A DNA stretch of 64,000 bases from positions 1 to 64,000 of the forward strand of contig NZ_CXPG01000020.1 in NCBI RefSeq assembly GCF_001403735.1, in the 5' to 3' direction. Position 1 is the stretch's first letter; every line of letters starts with the position of its first letter. Below the pieces are notes generated by a model, which searched no databases, was not told where the DNA came from, and saw only the letters and a list, made by a program, of their open reading frames with translations. The position numbers and the translations under genes are program-made. This DNA is from Jannaschia rubra (lineage in GTDB: Bacteria; Pseudomonadota; Alphaproteobacteria; Rhodobacterales; Rhodobacteraceae). This document shows, piece by piece, positions 54,920 through 63,873 of the stretch.

Positions 54920-55902
54920 CACTCGTCTCGGTCAAGTCCCTGACGCGCGTGTTCGACGTCTCGAAACCCTGGCTCAACCGCCTGATCGAGCGGCTGCCCA
55001 AGCGCCACCTCACTGCCGTGTCGGACGTGAGCTTCGATATTCCCGAACGCACCACCTATGCGCTGGTGGGTGAATCCGGGTCGGGCAAGTCCACCATCGG
55101 CAAGATGGTCGTCGGCCTGCTGCGCCCCACGTCGGGGCATGTGGAGATCGGCGGCGTCGATCTTGTGACCGAGAAGGACCGCGCCGCGATCGACCGGGTG
55201 CGATCCGATATCCAGATGATCTTCCAGGATCCTTTCGCATCGCTCAACCCGCGCTGGCGGGTGCGCGACATCATCGTGGAGCCGGTGGCCGCGCGGGGCG
55301 GCGACACCACGGGCATGGCGGAGCGGCTGCTGGAGCAGGTGGGCCTCTCGGCGGACGATGTCGGGAAATACCCCCACCAGTTCTCGGGCGGGCAGCGGCA
55401 GCGCATCTGCGTGGCCCGCGCGCTGGCCTCCGAACCGAAGCTGATCGTCTGCGACGAGCCGACCTCGGCCCTCGACGTCAGCGTGCAGGCACAGGTCCTC
55501 AACATGATGAGCGACCTCAAGGACGAGCACGGCCTGACCTATCTGTTCATCAGCCACGACCTGACCGTTGTGCGCCACATGGCCGACACCATCGGCGTCC
55601 TCTATCTCGGCCGCCTGGTCGAGGAAGCGCCGCCCGAGACGCTGTTCACCACGCCCGCGCATCCCTACACCGCCATGCTGATCGATGCGGCCCCCCGGCT
55701 CGACGCCTTCGGCCGCGAGGTGGAGCCGCCGGAGGGCGAGATCCCCGATCCGATCGACCCGCCCAAGGGCTGCGCCTTCCATCCGCGCTGCCCCCTGGCC
55801 ATCGACCGCTGCACCGCCGAACGTCCCGCGCTGAAGCCGTTCGGCCCGGGCCGGGTCGCCTGCCACCGCGCGGGCGAGATCACGTTGAAGGGCGCGGCCT
55901 GA
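54916..55902 (+). CDS. Dipeptide-type ABC transporter ATPase, DppF-like
   Basis: This 328-residue ATPase has Walker A GESGSGKST, signature QFSGGQRQRICVARAL, Walker B LIVCDEPTSALD and the terminal Cys motif CAFHPRCPLAIDRC. A small insertion after the N terminus (DVSKPWLNRLIERLPKRHL) is common in DppF homologues of this order. It completes the importer and precedes an SMP-30 gene by 34 nt. Confidence 0.93.
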   Translation: MTLVSVKSLTRVFDVSKPWLNRLIERLPKRHLTAVSDVSFDIPERTTYALVGESGSGKSTIGKMVVGLLRPTSGHVEIGGVDLVTEKDRAAIDRVRSDIQMIFQDPFASLNPRWRVRDIIVEPVAARGGDTTGMAERLLEQVGLSADDVGKYPHQFSGGQRQRICVARALASEPKLIVCDEPTSALDVSVQAQVLNMMSDLKDEHGLTYLFISHDLTVVRHMADTIGVLYLGRLVEEAPPETLFTTPAHPYTAMLIDAAPRLDAFGREVEPPEGEIPDPIDPPKGCAFHPRCPLAIDRCTAERPALKPFGPGRVACHRAGEITLKGAA

Positions 55903-55936
55903 CCGGACATCGTCGCCGCCACAGGGAGATTGCAGC

Positions 55937-56833
55937 ATGTTCTGGTTCGAAGCCCACGACCACCGCTTCCGCCACTATGTCCTCGGGAATGCACCGCTCA
56001 AACAGATCGCCACCGGCTTCGACTGGGTCGAAGGGCCGGTCTGGTTCGGTGACGCGGGATGCCTTCTGTTCTCGGACATTCCCAATGACCGCATCCTGCG
56101 CTGGACGCCCGAGGCAGGCATCAGCACCTATCGCAGCCCTTCGCATTTCTCGAACGGCCACACCCGCGACCGGCAGGGGCGGCTGATCAGCTGCGAACAC
56201 GGCACCCGCCGCGTCACCCGGACGGAATACGACGGCACCATCACCGTCATCGCCGACAGCTTCGACGGCAAGCGGCTGAACAGCCCCAACGACGTGGTGG
56301 TGAAGTCCGACGGCACGATCTGGTTCACCGATCCGCACTACGGCCTGTCGACGGATTACGAGGGCACACGCGCCGAGCAGGAGCTTCCTTGCGTCGTCTA
56401 CCGGGCCGATCCCGCGACGGGGACGATGCAGGTCATGGTCGACGACATGAACGGGCCGAACGGGCTGGCCTTCTCGGCCGACGAGAGCCTGCTCTATGTC
56501 GCCGACACGGGGCGGTTCGGCACCGACGACCGACAGCATCTGCGCGTCTACGACGTGACGGAGGACGGCCCCCTGCGCGGGCGGGACTTCCACCGCGTCG
56601 ACGCCGGCATCAGCGACGGCTTCCGGCTCGACGAGGATGGCAACATCTGGTCCTCGGCGGGCGACGGGGTGCATTGCATCTCCCCCGACGGCAAGTTGCT
56701 GGGCAAGATCCTTGTTCCCGAGGTGGTGTCCAACGTCTGCTTCGGCGGCCGTGCGCGGCATGTGCTGTTCATCACCGCCTCCACCAGCCTTTACGCCATC
56801 GCCCTCAACCGGCGCGGTCTTTGCACCCTCTGA
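55937..56833 (+). CDS. SMP-30/gluconolactonase-family protein
   Basis: This 298-residue six-bladed propeller lactonase has the expected metal-ligand motifs: the Glu in DWVEGPVWFGD, the Asn-Asp pair in LNSPNDVVVKSDGTIWFTDPHYG, NGLAFSADESLLYVADTG, and the Asp in SDGFRLDEDGNIWSS. Members hydrolyse sugar lactones. GGGAGA precedes the ATG. Being last in the ABC operon, it may act on a lactone derived from the imported compound, which would favour a sugar-acid or opine-like substrate over peptides; that is inference. Confidence 0.88.
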   Translation: MFWFEAHDHRFRHYVLGNAPLKQIATGFDWVEGPVWFGDAGCLLFSDIPNDRILRWTPEAGISTYRSPSHFSNGHTRDRQGRLISCEHGTRRVTRTEYDGTITVIADSFDGKRLNSPNDVVVKSDGTIWFTDPHYGLSTDYEGTRAEQELPCVVYRADPATGTMQVMVDDMNGPNGLAFSADESLLYVADTGRFGTDDRQHLRVYDVTEDGPLRGRDFHRVDAGISDGFRLDEDGNIWSSAGDGVHCISPDGKLLGKILVPEVVSNVCFGGRARHVLFITASTSLYAIALNRRGLCTL

Positions 56834-56842
56834 CTCTGGGGA

Positions 56843-58075
56843 TCAGCTTTTCCACCAGCGGCGCGGTGGGACGTTCTCCGGCTTCATGTCGGCGGCGACC
56901 TCGCGCGCGACGCGGTGGATGGTGGCATAGGTATCCACGCCGTTCGCCCAATCGTCCAGCCGGGCACGCCATTCCATCCAGGGGGCGGGGTTGAACTCGG
57001 GCGCGCACATCTCCTCCGCGATCCTGATCTGGTCGGGGGGCAGGAAGGCCGTCCGCACGCCCTCCCGCGCGAGGATGGTGTCGGGCAGGGGCGGATCGCT
57101 GTATCCCACGGTCTTGACCAGCGCCGCCTCGTTCGCGGCCTGCACGTGGACCTGCGCCAGATAGGCCGATTCCATCACCGCGTCCTGCAACTCCCCGTCC
57201 AACGCGTCGAAGCGCGAGGCCAGCATCGCCGTATGCTCCGTCCCGCAAAGAAACCTCAGGTCGACCGATTGCGACACCAGCGGCGCCATCCCCGAATAGG
57301 CCATGGCCGACGCCCAGGTCTCGGCCCCGTCGATCTGCCCCTTTCGCAGCGCGTCCTGCGTTTCGTCCCACCGCATCGGCACGGGGCCCAGGTCAAGAAG
57401 CTGCATGGCGATGCGGCCCAGTTGCGTGTCGGTCACGCGGTTTCGGGTGCCCAGCACCTCCTCCAGCCGGGTGACGGTGGGCCGGTCGGCGAAGGACGCG
57501 CCCATCTGCAATCCGCGCAATTCGCAATGGGAGAACAGGAACTTCAGCCCGTGCCGCCGCTCCAGCGGGTCGCGGAGGACGGCCTGCGACACGGGCGAGT
57601 AAAGGAAGTGGTACTGCGACGCCCGCCCCGGAAAGACGTAAGGATAGTCGAGGACGTTCAGATAGGGCGCCACGCGGGCCGAGTTCTGGGTCGAGGCGGT
57701 GAACATGTCGATCACGCCCGACTGGGTCTTCTCGACGCAGGTTTCCTGGCTGCAGACCTCGTTGTCGCCGATGAACTCGACCCGGATCGCGCCGTCGGTC
57801 CGGCTTTCGAGATCCTGGATGAAGGTCAGCGTCCCCGCCCGTTCGATCAGAAGGCTCGCGGCGTTGAACCCCGAGGCGCCCAGCCGCAGCCTGTGCCGCG
57901 CGGGCCCCGACAGGCGCCGCGCGCGCGTCGTCTCGGCAGCGCGGGCGACATCCGCCAGCGTCGCGGCCCCGGTCAGCGTCGCGGCACCGAGCAGCACCGA
58001 CGTCAGGCCGTGGCGCCCCGTCAGCCGCAGAAGATCGCGCCGGGACAGGCCGCGCAGGGCATCGGATGCCGTCAT
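56843..58075 (-). CDS. TRAP transporter substrate-binding protein, DctP-type (orphan)
   Basis: This 410-residue exported protein has a twin-arginine-like leader (SRRDLLRLTGRHG, then VLLGAATLTGAATLADVARAAE). The DctP body includes FIQDLESRTDGAIRVEFIGD, EDVLGT-like TRLEEVLGTRNRV and KGQIDGAETWASAMAYSGM. It lacks neighbouring dctQ and dctM membrane genes. GGAGGAGGG precedes the ATG at 58075. It is convergent with the SMP-30 gene, nine bases apart. The substrate is unknown. Confidence 0.85.
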   Translation of the reverse strand: MTASDALRGLSRRDLLRLTGRHGLTSVLLGAATLTGAATLADVARAAETTRARRLSGPARHRLRLGASGFNAASLLIERAGTLTFIQDLESRTDGAIRVEFIGDNEVCSQETCVEKTQSGVIDMFTASTQNSARVAPYLNVLDYPYVFPGRASQYHFLYSPVSQAVLRDPLERRHGLKFLFSHCELRGLQMGASFADRPTVTRLEEVLGTRNRVTDTQLGRIAMQLLDLGPVPMRWDETQDALRKGQIDGAETWASAMAYSGMAPLVSQSVDLRFLCGTEHTAMLASRFDALDGELQDAVMESAYLAQVHVQAANEAALVKTVGYSDPPLPDTILAREGVRTAFLPPDQIRIAEEMCAPEFNPAPWMEWRARLDDWANGVDTYATIHRVAREVAADMKPENVPPRRWWKS

Positions 58076-58163
58076 ATCCACCCTCCTCCCCCTTTGAGCC
58101 GCCCGGGCCGGGCCGTGGGTCCAGTCTGCAACCCCGCGGGGCGTCATGGCAAGCGTGGTGCCC

Positions 58164-61109
58164 TCAGCGCGCCTCCATCGCGATCAGCGTGGCGTTGCCG
58201 CCCGCCGCCGTCGTGTCGGTCGAGATCACGACCTCCTCGACGAAGCGTTGCAGGTAGAGCGGCCCGCCCGCCTTCGGCCCGGTACCCGACATGCCCCGCC
58301 CGCCGAAGGGTTGGGAGCCGACGATGGCGCCGATCTGGTTGCGGTTGACATAGACGTTGCCCGCGGGTGCCCGCGCCGTGACATGCGCGATGGTCGCGTC
58401 GATCCGGCTGTGCAGGCCGAAGGTCAGGCCGAAGCCGGTCGATTCGATCTCGTCCAGCACGGCATCCACCTCGCCCGCCTTCCAGCGCTTGACGTGCAGG
58501 ACGGGCCCGAACACCTCCTTGGTCAGGCGCTCGTCGCGGCCAAGCTCGATGATGGTGGGCGGCATGAACAGGCCGTCGGGGGCCTCGCCCTGCCAGATCG
58601 GGGTGTGGTCGGCCACATGGGCCCGCAACCGCTCCAGCGCCTCGGCGTCGATGATGGGGCCCACGTCCACCGCGGGGTCGATGGGGTCGCCCATCCGCAG
58701 GGTCGCGGCCGCCCCCTCGATCATCTCGATCATGCGGTCGGCCACGTCCTCCTGCACGAACAGGATGCGGCAGGCCGAACACCGCTGGCCCGCCGACCGG
58801 AAGGCCGAGGCGACGACGTCGCGCGTCACCTGCTCGGGCAGGGCGGTGGCGTCCACGATCATCGCGTTCACGCCCCCCGTCTCGGCGATCAGCGGCAGGA
58901 TCGGGCCGTCGCGCTCCCCCAGCGCTCGGTTGATGGCCTTGGCCGTCGCCGTCGATCCGGTGAAGGCAACGCCCGCCAGATGCGGGCTCGCCGTCAGCGC
59001 CTGCCCCACGTCGACCCCGCCCGGTGCCAGGATCAGTGCGTCCCTGGGCACCCCGGCGCGGTGCAGGATGTCCACCGCCTGCGCGGCGATGCGCGGCGTC
59101 TGCGGCGCGGGCTTGGCCACCACCGCGTTGCCCGCCACCAGCGCCGCCGCCGTCTGCCCCAGGAAGATCGCCAACGGGAAGTTCCAGGGCGAGATGGTCA
59201 CGAAGACGCCGCGTCCGTTCGCGCGCCACTGGTTCGCCTCGCCCGTGGGGCCGGGCAGCAGACGCGGCTGGCAGAGCGTTTCGGCTTCATCGGCATAATA
59301 GCGCAGGAAATCCACCGCCTCGCGCACTTCAGCCACGCCGTCGTCGATGGTCTTGCCGGCCTCGCGCGCCAGCGTCGCCATCAGCAGCGGCCGCTCCTCC
59401 TCCAGAAGGTCGGCGGCCCGGCGCAGCGCCGTGGCCCGCGCCCCCACCACCGTGTCGCGCCAGGCGGGGAAGGCGCGCGCCGCGCGCTCCATCGCGGACT
59501 CGGCCCCGGCGGCGTCGACCGTCCGGACCTCGGGCGCTTCGGGCGCGGCGCGCATCGCCTCGGCCATGGGGCGCAGCGCGGCGTCGGAGCCGTATTCCAG
59601 CCCCTCCGAATTGCGCCGCGCGCCGAACAGGGCGGCGGGCAGGGGAATGCGGGGATGGCGCGGCGTTTCCGCCAGGTCGTCGGGCATCTCCAGCACGCGC
59701 TCGACCGGCACGTCCTTGTCGCCCGCCTGCGCGACGAAACTGGTCGAGGCGCCGTTCTCCAGCAGCCGCCGCACCAGATAGGCCAGCAGGTCGCGGTGTC
59801 CGCCAACCGGCGCGTAGATGCGGCAGGGCACCCCCGTCTCGCGCATGACCGAGGCATAGAGCGCCTCGCCCATTCCGTGCAGCCGTTGGAACTCGTAGCC
59901 GCCGTCGGCCTCGTCGTCTGCCATCTCGACGATCTGCGCGATGGTCAGCGCGTTGTGCGTGGCGAACTGCGGATAGAGATGGGGCCGCAGGTCCAGCATC
60001 TTCTTCGCGCAGGCGAGGAAATTCAGGTCGGTCACCGCCTTGCGCGTGAACACCGGGTAATCCCCGTGCCCCTCCACCTGCGCGTGCTTGACCTCCGTGT
60101 CCCAATAGGCGCCCTTCACCAGCCGGACCATCATCGTCTGCCCATGCCGCCGCGCGAGATCGCCGGCCCAGTCGATCGCGGCCATCGCCCGCTTGCCATA
60201 GGCCTGGATCGCCAGGCCGAACCCGTTCCAGTCGCGCAGCCTGTCGTCGGCGAAGGCGGCCTCCATGATCTCCAGCGACAGCTCCAGCCGGTCCTGCTCC
60301 TCCGCGTCCACGGTGAAGTTCAGGTCGTAGCTTTTCGCCTGCGCGGCCAGATCGGCCAGCACCGGGACGATCTCGGCCAGCACCGCCTCGCGGTTGCGCG
60401 CCTCGTAGCGGGGGTGCAGCGCCGAGAGCTTGACCGAGATGCCGGGCCGGTCGGGCAGGGCCTTGTTGCCCGCCGATCGCCCGATCACGTCGATCGCATC
60501 GGAATAGGCCTTGGCGTAGCGCCGGGCATCGGCCTCGGTCTTCGCGCCCTCGCCCAGCATGTCATAGCTGTAGCGCGATCCCTTGGCTTCCATCTCCCGC
60601 GCGCGTTTCAGCGCATCCTGGATGGTCTCGCCCAGGACGAACTGATGGCCCATGAAGCGCATTGCCTGCCGCACACCGGTCCGCACCGCGGGCGCGCCGA
60701 TCCGCCGCGTCAGCCCGCCCAGCACCCCCGGCACCGAATCGCCCGGCCGCAGCAGCCGGTTCGACAGGCCCAGCCCCCAGGTCGCGGCCGAAACCAGCCA
60801 GGCGTCCGACGGCTCATGCCCCTCCCAGTTGCCGGCACCGATCTTGTCGGCGATCAGCGCATCCTGCGTCTTCTGATCCGGTACCCGCAACAGCGCCTCG
60901 GCCATGGCCATCAATGCCAGCCCCTCGCGGGTGGAGAGGTCGTAGTCGCGCAGGAAATCCTCCAACCCCCCGATCCGCGTCTGCGCGCCCCTGATCCCCT
61001 CGATCAGGCGGGTGGCCAATCGGCGCGTCTCGTCCGAGACTTCCGCCAGCGGCATCAGAGTGGCGATCAGGGTCTCGTCGGCGGGGGCATAAGGGGCGTT
61101 CAGGGGCAT
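58164..61109 (-). CDS. putA: Bifunctional proline dehydrogenase / glutamate semialdehyde dehydrogenase
   Basis: This 981-residue PutA oxidises proline to glutamate in two steps. The FAD-dependent PRODH domain (about 1-470) has SVKLSALHPRYE, MVRLVKGAYWDTEVK, PVFTRKAVTDLNF and YAPVGGHRDLLAYLVRRLLENG. The dehydrogenase domain (about 500-981) has TISPWNFPLAIFLGQ, AETGGVNAMIVD, the catalytic Cys in SAGQRCSACR, and FGGRGMSGTGPKAGGP. It has no N-terminal ribbon-helix-helix, so regulation would depend on a separate activator, normally a divergent Lrp-type PutR. That neighbour is damaged here. Confidence 0.96.
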   Translation of the reverse strand: MPLNAPYAPADETLIATLMPLAEVSDETRRLATRLIEGIRGAQTRIGGLEDFLRDYDLSTREGLALMAMAEALLRVPDQKTQDALIADKIGAGNWEGHEPSDAWLVSAATWGLGLSNRLLRPGDSVPGVLGGLTRRIGAPAVRTGVRQAMRFMGHQFVLGETIQDALKRAREMEAKGSRYSYDMLGEGAKTEADARRYAKAYSDAIDVIGRSAGNKALPDRPGISVKLSALHPRYEARNREAVLAEIVPVLADLAAQAKSYDLNFTVDAEEQDRLELSLEIMEAAFADDRLRDWNGFGLAIQAYGKRAMAAIDWAGDLARRHGQTMMVRLVKGAYWDTEVKHAQVEGHGDYPVFTRKAVTDLNFLACAKKMLDLRPHLYPQFATHNALTIAQIVEMADDEADGGYEFQRLHGMGEALYASVMRETGVPCRIYAPVGGHRDLLAYLVRRLLENGASTSFVAQAGDKDVPVERVLEMPDDLAETPRHPRIPLPAALFGARRNSEGLEYGSDAALRPMAEAMRAAPEAPEVRTVDAAGAESAMERAARAFPAWRDTVVGARATALRRAADLLEEERPLLMATLAREAGKTIDDGVAEVREAVDFLRYYADEAETLCQPRLLPGPTGEANQWRANGRGVFVTISPWNFPLAIFLGQTAAALVAGNAVVAKPAPQTPRIAAQAVDILHRAGVPRDALILAPGGVDVGQALTASPHLAGVAFTGSTATAKAINRALGERDGPILPLIAETGGVNAMIVDATALPEQVTRDVVASAFRSAGQRCSACRILFVQEDVADRMIEMIEGAAATLRMGDPIDPAVDVGPIIDAEALERLRAHVADHTPIWQGEAPDGLFMPPTIIELGRDERLTKEVFGPVLHVKRWKAGEVDAVLDEIESTGFGLTFGLHSRIDATIAHVTARAPAGNVYVNRNQIGAIVGSQPFGGRGMSGTGPKAGGPLYLQRFVEEVVISTDTTAAGGNATLIAMEAR

Positions 61110-61244
61110 GGGACACTCCGCTCAAAGGGCTCGCTCTCGACCCGGATACTCCGCCGCGCCCGGGGGGTCTCACCAAATCGGCAGGCGTTGCACAGGAACG
61201 ACGACGGTATTGGTCAAGACATAGCCGCCGACGGCGAAAAAGCC

Positions 61245-61562
61245 ATGCCGCTTGACCGAACCGACCGCGCCAGTCTCGCGGCCCTGCAGGGCGATAGGCG
61301 AAGCGCCCTGGCCGCGCTGGCCGACCGGATCGGCCCGTTGCCCGCCGCCATCGCCGAGCGCGTGCGGCGCCTGCAACGCGACGGGGTCATCACCGGTTTC
61401 CGCGCCGTCCGGTCGGAGACCCTTCTGTCGCTGCCTGACGTGCGCGAAACGCGGAGCTATCCGGCGATGGAATGCGTCGTCGAAGGCGGAGGATTCCGAC
61501 CGTCTGATCGAATGAGTCTCGAATCCTCCGTATTCGAAACTGGCGTCTTAAGGGGTCGTTAG
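61245..61562 (+). CDS. Truncated Lrp/AsnC-family regulator, PutR-like, internal deletion
   Basis: The first 55 residues form an Lrp/AsnC helix-turn-helix (LDRTDRASLAALQGD ... AIAERVRRLQRDGVITGFRAV), though the usual residues of the recognition helix are altered (DRIGPLPAAIAERV). The text then jumps to LLSLPDVRETRSYPAMECV, which resembles the very C terminus of Lrp proteins, skipping the roughly 75-residue effector/oligomerisation domain. The last 20 or so residues look unrelated. At 105 residues it is about two thirds of normal length. It is divergent from putA, the usual place of PutR. It may be non-functional. Confidence 0.65.
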   Translation: MPLDRTDRASLAALQGDRRSALAALADRIGPLPAAIAERVRRLQRDGVITGFRAVRSETLLSLPDVRETRSYPAMECVVEGGGFRPSDRMSLESSVFETGVLRGR

Positions 61563-61708
61563 GGCAGTCGTCCTAGCACGGTCACACGCCGAGAATGGCG
61601 ATCATGGGCCCCCCGATGACGGGCGGGACCCGAGGGCAGAATGTCGGAACACTCCGCGAAGGCGGACGTCACATGCCCGCGAAGCGGGCGCATTCAAAGG
61701 AATACACC

Positions 61709-62986
61709 ATGTCCAGCATCCTGACCAACAACGGCGCGATGGTCGCGCTTCAGACGCTGAAATCCGTCAACAAGGGCCTGGGTCAGACCCAGAACGAGAT
61801 CTCGACCGGCAAGTCGGTCGCCTCGGCCAAGGACAACTCCGCCATCTGGGCCATCTCCAAGCAGATGGACTCGGACGTCAAGGGCTTCAAGGCGATCTCC
61901 GAAAGCCTCAGCCTCGGCCAGTCCACCGTGACCGTGGCGCGCAACGCCGCCGAGACGATCACGGACCTGCTGACCAACATCAAGGGCAAGATCGTCGCCG
62001 CGCAGGAAGCGAACGTCGACCGCGGCAAGATCCAGACCGACATCGCCGCCCTGACCAAGCAGATCGAATCCGTTGTCGGTGCGGCCCAGTTCAACGGCCT
62101 GAACCTGCTCGACGGAACCTCGACCGAGGCTGTCGATGTGCTGTCCTCGCTCGACCGTAATGCCTCGGGCGTGAAGGCGTCCTCCATCTCGGTCGAACGC
62201 CAGAACCTTTCGCTGGACGCGACGGCCACGACCGCCACCTTCGGCCCGACCGCGGCGAACGATGCGTCGCTGATCCAGAACGGCGCCGCGGCGGACGACT
62301 CCGTCGTCGCCGTCGCCAGCGGCGCAGGCCAGGAGATCAGCATCGAGAGCGTGCAGAGCGGGGCAAGCTATCGCATCGTTCTGGGCGACGTTCAGCTCAA
62401 GGCCGACGGCGGCGGCACCGCGGTGGGCGCGCGGACCTTCGAGTACGTCGCCAATACCGGTGACAGCGCCGAAACGGTCTCGCGCAATCTGCGGTCGCAG
62501 GTCTCGGCCTACCTCGGGGCCTCCACTGACAACGGTGACTATACGGTCGTGTCCAATGGCACCGATCCGTCGAAGTTCACGATCAACAACGCGTCCGGAG
62601 TGGCGCTGAACGTGAACGTCGAGGCGGCGACGGGTGGCACTCCCGGCACGTCGGCCACCGGCAACGGCCTCGGCGCGTTGAAGGCCATCGATGTCAGCAG
62701 CGAAGTCGGCGCCGGCAACGCCTTGGCCGCGATCGACGATCTGATCGAAACGGCCATCGATGCCGCCGCGTCCTTCGGCTCGGCCCAAGGCCGGATCGAG
62801 ACGCAGTCGGACTTCGTGTCCAAGCTGTCGGACTCGCTCAAGTCGGGGATCGGCGCGCTCGTCGATGCCGACATGGAGGAAGCTTCGGCCCGTCTGCAGG
62901 CGCTCCAGGTCCAGCAGCAGCTTGCGACCCAGTCGCTGTCGATCGCCAACCAGGCGCCGCAGTCGATCCTGTCGTTGTTCCGCTGA
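61709..62986 (+). CDS. fliC: Flagellin
   Basis: This 425-residue flagellin has conserved N-terminal (about 1-150: SSILTNNGAMVALQTLKSVN, DNSAIWAISKQMDSDVKGF) and C-terminal (about 340-425: ADMEEASARLQALQVQQQLA, SLSIANQAPQSILSLFR) D0/D1 helices that pack the filament. The variable Ala/Gly/Thr-rich region lies between. AAAGGA is eight bases before the ATG at 61709, so the longer open frame is not used. It is followed by flaF and flbT, the alphaproteobacterial regulators of flagellin synthesis. Confidence 0.95.
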   Translation: MSSILTNNGAMVALQTLKSVNKGLGQTQNEISTGKSVASAKDNSAIWAISKQMDSDVKGFKAISESLSLGQSTVTVARNAAETITDLLTNIKGKIVAAQEANVDRGKIQTDIAALTKQIESVVGAAQFNGLNLLDGTSTEAVDVLSSLDRNASGVKASSISVERQNLSLDATATTATFGPTAANDASLIQNGAAADDSVVAVASGAGQEISIESVQSGASYRIVLGDVQLKADGGGTAVGARTFEYVANTGDSAETVSRNLRSQVSAYLGASTDNGDYTVVSNGTDPSKFTINNASGVALNVNVEAATGGTPGTSATGNGLGALKAIDVSSEVGAGNALAAIDDLIETAIDAAASFGSAQGRIETQSDFVSKLSDSLKSGIGALVDADMEEASARLQALQVQQQLATQSLSIANQAPQSILSLFR

Positions 62987-62996
62987 TCTGATCGCA

Positions 62997-63025
62997 CCCG
63001 CCCCGGTATTCTCCGGGGCGGGCTT
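62997..63025 (+). terminator. Hairpin terminator or attenuator between flagellin gene and flaF
   Basis: A perfect 10-bp stem (CCCGCCCCGG / CCGGGGCGGG) with a six-base loop is followed by CTTT. It begins ten bases after the fliC stop, and could let fliC be expressed well above flaF-flbT. Confidence 0.75.
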
Positions 63026-63098
63026 TCCGGGCCAAGGCGCAAAGCGCCGGACCTTCGCGCATCACCGCGAAGCTCGCTAAAAGTGAGAAACCTGCACC

Positions 63099-63467
63099 AT
63101 GGGATACCCCCAGGCCGCCGCCGCATACGGCGCAATCGACCCCTCCCTCATCTCGCCCGGACGGGCCGAATCCTTCGTCTTCGCCAAGGTCACCCGCCGG
63201 ATGGAGGAAGTCTTTTCCGACGATGCCGCATCCTCCGCCTCCCGCGTCTCGGCGCTCCACGACAACCGCCGTCTCTGGCAGGCTGCCGCCGTGGCTTGCG
63301 CAGACGATGCCAACACGATGACGCCGCAATTGCGTGCGGGCCTGATCGGTCTCGCCGGTTTCGTCGACCGTCACACCAGTGCCGTCATGAACGGATCCGC
63401 CAAGCCCGACCCCCTGTTCGAAATCAACCGCCGCATCGCCGCCGGTCTGTCCGCGGGGGGCATGTGA
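63099..63467 (+). CDS. flaF: Flagellar biosynthesis regulator FlaF
   Basis: This 122-residue protein matches FlaF, needed for flagellin secretion or translation in alphaproteobacteria: AAAAYG near the start, FVFAKVTRRMEEV, NRRLWQAAA and the C-terminal LFEINRRIAAGL. Its TGA ends two bases before the flbT ATG, so the two are translated together and have opposing effects on flagellin synthesis. Confidence 0.9.
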   Translation: MGYPQAAAAYGAIDPSLISPGRAESFVFAKVTRRMEEVFSDDAASSASRVSALHDNRRLWQAAAVACADDANTMTPQLRAGLIGLAGFVDRHTSAVMNGSAKPDPLFEINRRIAAGLSAGGM

Positions 63468-63468
63468 C

Positions 63469-63873
63469 ATGGCCGGCCTGATGCTCAAGTTTCCGGCAGG
63501 TGACCGGATCGTCCTCAATGGCGCCGTCATTGAGAACGTCGGACGGGGGGCCCGCCTTCGCGTCCTCACTCCGGAGACGCAGCTCCTGCGCCTGCGCGAC
63601 GCCATCGATCCGGCGGCAGCGACCACCCCTGTCGGCCGGCTCGCCCATACCGTGCAGATGATGCTGATCGGGGAGCTCGCGCCTGCCGAAGCGCTGCCGG
63701 ACACGATCGCCGCGCTGGGACCGTTGCGTCACGCCTTCGTTGCCGGAGACGATCGTACGCTGATCGATGAATTGACCGTGCACCTTCGGGGCGGCCAGTT
63801 CTATCAGGCGCTGCGCCTCCTCGGTCGCCTGCGTCAGAGAGAGGCGGTGCTCCTCTCCGTCGCGCGGGCATGA
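63469..63873 (+). CDS. flbT: Flagellar biosynthesis repressor FlbT
   Basis: This 134-residue protein matches FlbT, which binds the flagellin mRNA 5' UTR and limits its translation: MAGLMLKFPAGDRIVLNGAVIEN, TPETQLLRLRDAI and FYQALRLLGRL. It lies directly after flaF and overlaps the next gene by four bases (ATGA at 63870-63873). Confidence 0.92.
   Translation: MAGLMLKFPAGDRIVLNGAVIENVGRGARLRVLTPETQLLRLRDAIDPAAATTPVGRLAHTVQMMLIGELAPAEALPDTIAALGPLRHAFVAGDDRTLIDELTVHLRGGQFYQALRLLGRLRQREAVLLSVARA

Noticed and set aside
58146-61562. Plus-strand open frame of 1138 codons opposite putA
   Set aside because: It is a shadow of putA caused by high GC at third positions. Only its last 105 codons (the Lrp-like gene from 61245) have homology.
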